From an uncultured Clostridia bacterium (lineage in GTDB: Bacteria; Bacillota; Clostridia; Christensenellales; UBA1242): a stretch of 64,000 nt of DNA. A program made the translations under genes and the position numbers. Position 1 is the stretch's first letter. Each line of letters begins with the position of its first letter. Below, piece by piece: positions 54,801 through 63,800 of this stretch. The notes under the pieces were generated by a model. It made no database searches. It was not told the origin of the DNA and saw nothing but the letters and a program-made list of their open reading frames with translations. Location: NCBI GenBank assembly GCA_934772045.1, contig CAKVMH010000001.1, forward strand, positions 322,222 through 386,221, read 5' to 3'.

Positions 54801-57800
54801 TATACGACTAGAACAAATTACATTGATGCAATTGAATTGATTGATGAAGACACAATTTTCGCAACAGGGCAAAATGTTAACTTAACCGCGGTGTGGACAG
54901 ATGGCTATCTTCCACGCGATTGGGCATCACGTTTGGAAAACTTGTTCGGCGTTGATTCTTACACAGATATAACTGGCGTAAGGTTTGAAACGCGCGCAAC
55001 TTTGGCAGACGTTAACAACAATTTTGCAAGCGCAGGCACAACAAAATACACAAACACAGGCAAAGCAGTTAATGGTATCCCAGTTTACCGTCAAGGTAAC
55101 ACAGGCAACTTCGCCTTCGTGCTTGATGCACCTATTAAATTCCCAGCAGACAGTTCTAGCTTATTTGATCCTACAGAGTATGACAGCTCTGGTGATTACA
55201 ATTCAATTGAAACACTTGTGTTCAATAATGTGGACACTTCAAATGTTACTGATATGGGTGACATGTTTGCAGGGTGTGAACATTTAAAATATATTGATGT
55301 TTCAAATTTTGACACAAGCAAAGTAACAAGAATGTATGACCTTTTCTATGATTGTTATGATTTGGAAGAAATTGTAGGGATTAACAGCTGGAATGTAAGT
55401 AATGTTCAAGAATTAAATTACGCATTCCTCAGTTTAGCTAATTTAAAAACAATCGACTTGTCAAACTGGCATTTAAACAGTGTTACTACAATGGAGAGTA
55501 TGTTTAGCAGTTGTCACGATCTTACAAGTGTTAAGTTGGGATATGTAACTTCAACGGCTTTAACAAGTGTAAATACTATATTTAGAAACTGTCCTTCATT
55601 GGAATATTTGGAATTATCATCAATGAATATTCCTGCAAATTGTGACACAACTAATGCTTTTGATTTTGACTCAGGTAACGAAAATCCAGCAATTAAAATC
55701 ATAACAACTGGGAACGGTATACAATCATCAATCAGTTTCCCAAGCTACATAAACATGGTTAACACTAAATATGGTACGGTTTCTTCAGGCACAGGAACAA
55801 ATGCAACTGACCAAATAACAATTTGGAAGCGTGCAAACAAAGTTACATTGAAAACTGATTATGTAAGCACACCACCTAACAGACATTATGATTATTTGTA
55901 CGAAAAATTAGATTACATTCAAAGCACTGGCACACAATACATTCAAACAAACATTGCTTATGATGAAGATTTATCTTATGAAATTGTCTTCGACAGTATC
56001 CCAACATCGGGCACTGGTACAATTTTCAGTGTAACAGGGGCAGGTAGCCAATTTAAATATTCAGGTGGCGTTCAAACTTGGGAGCCAACTACCACAACAA
56101 CTTCAGAAGTAATCGTAAGTGGTAAGTCTTGGGCTTACTTAAATAAAAATGGTTATTGGGCTTATGGCATTGATAATGCGGAAAGTGCAATTTCAAACAA
56201 GGCAACCACAAAGACTACAACAGCAACAGCAACAAGCGAAACATTACAAATCTTTAAAGGTGGTGCAGGCTATGGTTCTTACAAGTTATATTCATTCAAA
56301 GTTTATTCAGATCGTTTAATTGCTGATTTGATACCGGTAAAACGTGCATCAGATAATGCAATTGGCTTATACGACCAACTTAACGACAAATTCTATGCAA
56401 ACGCTGGCACTGGCACATTTACAGCAGGCAGTAAAAACAGCGCAGATACAACCAGATTTATTGGCCAGTATGGGTTTATGAATGGTTTAGCTTCATATGG
56501 AGCAACTGTTTATAAATACTTCATGTATGATGAATCAGTCGGCACAAATTTGGCAATCCCAACAGCAGACGATGCAAAATTTGTTGGTTATAGTCAAACA
56601 TTTGGCTCAACAACTGATTTCCGTGCAACAACTGTTGTAAAAACTGAAGACACCACAATGAACGGTGTAACAGGGGAATGGACAACAGTAACACTTCCAT
56701 TCAAAGCACAAATGGGTGAAACTTACAAATTCTACATTGAATCAAATGGTTTATTTGTCGATGAAGGAGAAGAACTTACACTTTACTTAAATGGCAATAA
56801 GTTATCTTCACAATACTATACAATGTATTTGAATAATACGTGGAACTACGCAATTGAAGGCGTTGTAACACTTAATACATCAAACTTCTTAAGCCCAACA
56901 TATAAGGACGCAAGCGGAAATGATGTTGAAGGTTTACAATTTGCAGTTTCTTCAGCAACTGAAGGTTTCATGTATGCGTACATTCAACGTATTAATCCAA
57001 TAAGTGCGGATTTAACATTGAACGCAACTTGGTTGGTGGACTTAACCTTCGACGCAGACTGGCAAACACAAATTTCCGGCACCACAAATGGTATCGGCAA
57101 AAATGCAAACACAATCACAAGCATTAAGTTTGAGGAAACTGCACCAGATGGTTACACTGACACTGGCAAAACACTTACAAGTGGCATTAAAATTTACACA
57201 ACAGGCACCGCTTCAGCACCATCAACTGATATAGCATTCGTTTATGAAGGTAATATAATAGCTCCTGCAAGCTGTGCAAATTTATTTAAAGGTTTAACCG
57301 CTTGCACAAGTATTACTTTCAATAATTTCAATGCAAGTAAAGTCACTAACTTAACAAGTATGTTCCAAGATTGTACTTCGCTTACAAGTGTTGATTTAAG
57401 TAACTTCTTTAAGAGAACTTCAGTCGCTGGCTCTATGTTTAGTGGATGTACAGCATTAACATCTATTACTTTCCCTACTGCAACCATTTATAGCACATGC
57501 ACAAATATGTTCAGTGGTTGTACTTCATTAAAAACACTTGATATGTCAAAGGTTACAGTCGATCAAATGGGTGGCACCTTTGATAACTTACTTAGTGGCT
57601 GTACTAGTCTTCAAATCTTTAAGACATTAATCAAAGCTTCAAGTACGGCGTATATTAACATCGCACTTCCAGTTAAAATGTATGACCGAACTGATAACAA
57701 CAAAGTCTATGCAGCGGGTTCATCATTTACCTTAGCTTCAACAATTCACGTTTTGACAACTGAGCCATCTCCATATATATTTGATACAGATTGGCAAACT

Positions 57801-60800
57801 CAGGTTGCAAATACATCAACAGGTATTGGTAAAGCAAACACAGCAATCACAAGCATCAGGTTTGAAAAAGCAACAAGCTTAACCACCACATTAACATTTG
57901 GTGGCAAAACATATACAAATTCAGGCAAATTGCTTGCAAGTGGAATTTCAATTTACACAACAGGCACCGCTTCAGCACCTTCAACTGACATTGCGTTTGT
58001 GTACTTTGGTGACATTTATGCACCAGCCGTAAGTTCATCTTTATTTGGTCAATTATCTGCATTAACAAGCATAACATTCAACAACTTTAACACAAGCCAA
58101 GCAACTGACATCAATGGCATGTTTGGTGGCTGTTCAAATTTAACTAGCTTAGATTTAAGCACATGGGACACAAGTTCAGTTCAAAATTTTGCGGTGTTGT
58201 TTACAATGTGCTCTAATTTAACAACAATTAACCTAAATGGTTGGGATACTTCAAATGTTACAGTTATGACATCTATGTTCAATAATTGTTTAGCATTAAC
58301 AAGTATAGATGTAAGCAGTTTTGATACAAGCAAAGTGACAAAGATGGCTGGCATGTTTAATAATTGTTCAAAACTGGCAAGCCTTGATTTAAGCAACTTT
58401 AATACGGGTAGCACAACAAATATGAGGAACATGTTCAATGGTTGTTCATCACTCACAAGTTTAAATTTGGCGCATTGGAATACAACTAACGTTACAAACA
58501 TGTCAAAAATGTTTAACGGTTGCTCAAAACTTACAAATTTAGATTTAAGTTCATTTGATTTAACCGCATGCACTAACACAAGCGATATGTTCACAGAATG
58601 CACGAAGTTAACTGAGCTTAAAACACCTATCAATAGTTACGCAGTACCAAGGACATTCGCATTGCCAGTGGCGATGTATGATCAAACTGCAACAAAAGCA
58701 TATTTTGCAAATGAAAATTATTCAGTTGGCGTACAAGAAACCACAAGCCACACACTTTCAAGCACAATTCCAGACGTCACATTTGAAACTGATTGGAAAA
58801 CCCAATTCGCAACAGCTTCAGTTGGTTATGGCGCTTCATTGACAAAAGTGGCCGGCATTCAATTCTTGAATACAATTCCTTCTGGCTACACCCTTCAAGG
58901 CACATTTGCTAACGGGGTAAGGACTTATTATCAAATGAGTTCCTATTATCCATCACTGTGGGCATTTGTATGGCCAAGCAAAATCTATGCACCGGTTAAC
59001 AGTTCAAATTTGTTTAGCAGTTTAAGTGCATTAACAAGCATAACATTCAACAATTTCGACACAAGTAATGTTACAACAATGGAAGGTATGTTTGATAGTT
59101 GTTCTGAACTTGTTGAAATTGATTTAAGCAATTTCAACACCAGCAAAGTAACAAGCATGAGTTCAATGTTTGCTGGTTGTGATTGCCTTGAAAGAATAAC
59201 ATTCGGCACTAAATGGGACACAAGCAAAGTAACAAACATGAGCAGTATGTTTGAATCATGTTCATCACTCGAAAATGATGATTTCAGCAATTTCATCACC
59301 AGCGTTGTTACAAATGTGAGCAACATGTTCAGCGGTTGTTCATATCTTACAAGCCTAGATTTAAGCTCATTTGATTTAACTGCTTGCACCAGCACAACAG
59401 ATATGATTAAAGGTTGCACAGCGTTAAAGGAACTTAAAACACCTTATAACAGTGGCTCAAGCACAAGGACAATTACATTGCCAATCACAATGTATGACGT
59501 TGATGACAATAACAAATCGTATGCAGCAAATACAGCATACACACTTAAATCAACAAGCCACACATTGGTTGATAAAGTGATTGCCGATGTAACCTTCGAC
59601 AGCAATTGGAGAGATCAAGTTGCCGATTCAACAAACGGCATTCACAAATATGCAGGCTCACTCACAAGCATAAGGTTTGAAAAAATTGCGCCAAGCGGTT
59701 ACACAAACTCAGGCAAAACACTCGCATCTGGCATTGAAATTTGGACAACCGGCACAGCGACGACCTACACAACTGACATTGCATTTGTATGGCAAAAAAC
59801 AATTTTTGCACCAGTTAATAGTTCAAAGTTGTTTAACAATTTATCTGCATTAACAAGCATATCATTCAACAACTTCGATACAAGCAATGTTACAAATATG
59901 AGTAACATGTTCGAATATAGTAAACCTGTCAGCATTGATATAAGCAACTTCAACACAAGTAGTGTTACAAACATGGGCAATATGTTCTCAAGTTGTTCAG
60001 AACTTACAAGTCTTGATGTAAGCAGTTTCGACACAAGCAATGTTACACGCATGGTTTCTATGTTCAACGGTTGTTCATCACTTACAAGTTTAGATTTAAG
60101 TAATTTCGACACAAGCAATGTTACACACATGAACGCTATGTTCGATTATTGTTTATCACTTACAAGTTTAGATTTAAGTAATTTCAACACAAGTAGTGTT
60201 GCAAGCATGTATGATATGTTTAATAATTGTTCATCACTTATAAGTTTAAATATAAGCAATTTTGACACAAGAAACGTTACATACATGGTGAGTATGTTCA
60301 GTAATTGTTCATCACTTACAAGCTTAGATTTAAGCAACTTCAACACAAGTGCAGTTACAGATATGAGCACTATGTTCAATAAATGTTCATCACTTACAAG
60401 CTTAGATTTAAGCAACTTCAACACAAGTAGTGTTACAAACATGAGCTATATGTTCAATAAATGTTCATCACTTACAAGCTTAGATTTGGGCAGTTTTGAT
60501 ACAACCAAAGTAACAAATATGAATTCAATGTTCTTAGGCTGTTCTGCACTTACAAGTTTGGACTTAAGTTCATTTGATTTGACAGCTTGCACCAAAACAA
60601 CAGATATGTTTACCGGTTGCACAGCGTTAACTGAACTTAGGACACCTTACAACAGTGGTTCAAGCACAAGGACGATTACCTTGCCAGTTAAGATGTATGA
60701 TGCGAATGATGATTACAAAGAATATGCAGCAAATGCAACATTCACACTAAAAACCACAAGCCACAAGTTAACAACAGAATTAATTACTGATTTAATATTC

Positions 60801-63800
60801 GACAGCAATTGGCAAACACAAATTGCTGATACTACAAATGGTATCGGTAAATCTGCAAGCACATTAACCAGCATCAGGTTTGAAAAAGCAACAGAATTAA
60901 CAAACACACTTACATTCAATGGCACAACTTACACAGACACTGGCAAAGCACTTACAAGTGGCATTAAGATTTACACAACCGGCACAGCGTCAACACCTTC
61001 GACTAACGTTGCGTTTGTTTGGGTAAAAGCAATTAAAGCACCAGTTAATAGTTCAGACTTGTTTAGTAATTTAAGTGCATTGACAAGTATCACCTTCAAC
61101 AACTTTGATACAAGTGCAGTTACAAACATGAGCAATATGTTCTATAATTGTTCAAAATTAACAAGCTTAAATTTAACAGGCTGGGATACAAGCAAAGTAA
61201 CAGATATGAGTGCAATGTTTGCTCAATGTTCAAATCTTACTAGCCTAGATGTAAGTAACTTTAATACGAGCAAAGTAACTAACATGAGGAGTATGTTCAA
61301 TGAGTGCTCATTACTGACAAATCTTGATATAAACAATTTCGACACTAGCTCAGTTACAAACATGAGTTACATGTTCGGTGGATGTTCGTCTCTTACAAGT
61401 TTAGATGTAAGCAACTTCAACACTAGTGCAGTAACAGGCATGAGCGGTATGTTTGATAACTGTTCGTCACTTTCAAGTTTAAACTTAGGCAACTTTACAG
61501 CAAATGTTGTTGTATCAATGGAAGGTATGTTCTATCGTTGTTACTCACTTACAAGCCTAGATTTAAGTAGCTTTAACACGAGCAAATTAAAATACACAAA
61601 TATGATGTTCTATGACTGCTCTGCATTGAAAAGTGTAACATTTGGGAACAATTTTAACACAAGCGCAGTTACAGACATGAGCAGTATGTTCTATCGTTGT
61701 TCTTCACTTACAAGTTTAAATTTAGGGAACTTCAACACAAGCAGTGTTACAAACATGGAGCTCATGTTCTATAATTGTTCTGCATTGAAAAGCATAACAT
61801 TTGGTAGCAATTGGGACACAACAAATGTAGATAACATGAGCTACATGTTCTACGGATGTTCAAGTTTAACAAGTTTAGATTTGAGCAGTTGGAACACAAG
61901 CAGTTTGACAAATGTTGGTAAAATGTTTGTAAATTGTTCAAGTTTAACAAGTTTAGACTTAAGCTCATTTAACTTAGCAAACTTAGACGATGAAGCATAT
62001 GACGATTATGACGATGATGGGAATGAGACATTTGATTTCTCAGCAATCATCTCAGGTTGCACAGCGTTAACTGAGCTTAAAACACCTAAGAACAGTGGCA
62101 CAAGCACAAGGACAATCACATTGCCAGTTGCAATGTATGACGCAAGCGATAATTACAAAGCGTATGCTTCAGGTGCGACATTCACCTTGGCAACCACAAG
62201 CCACACATTGGTTAAAACTATACCTAGCTTCACAGTTAAATTCTTTGTGCAAGATGCAACCACACCTTGGAAAGAATTGACAGTAAACGCTGGCGAAAGT
62301 TACTCATTGCCAACAGACACATTGCCAACAGTTACAGGCTTCAACGTAAGCAACGATGTAGGTTGGACAACTGAAGCATCTTTCCCAACAGTTAGCTTTA
62401 CAATGTCAGATTGGTGGAATAATGGTACAAAAGTTTGCGGGCGCGACATTAGTTGGTACGCTGTGCGTGAAAAAGTGTTCATATATCATGACACATTGAA
62501 CGATACACGTTATAATTCTTACTTCTACAGCATTAAGGCTTCTGCTACACAATCAATTTCAGTAGATTTACCAACACTTGATGGTTACACATTCTTAGGT
62601 TATGCAGGTGCAAGCAACACAGCAACATTGGCTTGCACGCCAGGCAGTTCAACAATCACAACGCCTTCAAGCGTGGGAGATAAAGAGTACTTTGCAGTAT
62701 GGCAAAAGTCTGGGCAAACCTTGACAAAGGATGAAACGCTTACACACACTTTCTATATAGGCGTAACAGACGCAGGCGAAGATATAACCACAACTAAAAC
62801 AAACACAAAAACAATAACTTACACAAATTGTACGGTTACATACAACTATGAGTTAACAGCACTTAGCACAACTTATGGCACAGTAAGTTCAACAAGCGCA
62901 ACAAAAATTAGCTATATGCCAACAAATCCAAATCCTGAAGGCTATGAAGCTTACTCATTTGCTGGTTGGGCAACAAGCGCAACTGCAACAGTAAGTACAG
63001 CTGACATGAGCCCAAAAGTAGCAACAACTTACTATGCAACATGGTTTAGGCAATTGACCTTAACCATAAGCTACAACTCAAACGGCGTTGGCACAAACCC
63101 AACAGGCAAAACAACCGGCACAGCTAATAAGTATTACAACTACAGCTTATCAAACAAGGCAGCAACCGTCACTGTGACAACCCTCGGCGCACTTTCTGCC
63201 ACAGGTTATAAATTCAATGGTTGGAACACACAAGCCGACGGCAAGGGCACAACTTACCCAGCAGGCAGCTCAACAACATTTACTTTGACCGACAATACGA
63301 CAATGACATTGTACGCAATTTGGCAAGTACAACCAGTTACCTTCGACACAAATTGGAAAACACAAGTTGCAAATGCAACAACCGGCTTAGGCATTGCAGT
63401 AAATACCTTAACAAGCATAAGGTTTGAAAAGGTAACAAGCCTCAGCACGACATTGACATTAGGTGGCAAAACTTACACCAACAGTGGCAAGGCACTTACA
63501 AGTGGCATCAATATTTACACAACCGGCACAGCGTCAAGCTACACAACCGACATTGCATTTGTTTGGTGCGAAACAATTTCTGCACCAGCAAGCTGTTCAA
63601 GTTTGTTTGAGGGGTTGTCTAAATTAACAAGCATAATATTCAACAATTTCGACACCAGTAATGTTACAAGTATGTTCGTTGTGTTTAGAGATTGCTCACA
63701 ACTTACAAGCTTAGACTTAAGTGGTTGGAATATGAGCAAAGTGAAGGATATGACTGAAATATTCCATTATTGTCGATCACTTACAAGCCTAAACATAAGC

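Noticed and set aside
59765..60442. Minus-strand frames with repeated VTLLVSKLLKSKLVSDEQ-type units
   Set aside because: They are antisense shadows of the DUF285 repeats; the plus frame is open for 15 kb and has domains and a signal peptide.
59595..60770. CRISPR-like periodic repeats
   Set aside because: The ~78-bp period equals 26 codons, spacers are not unique, and the repeats are coding DUF285 units.
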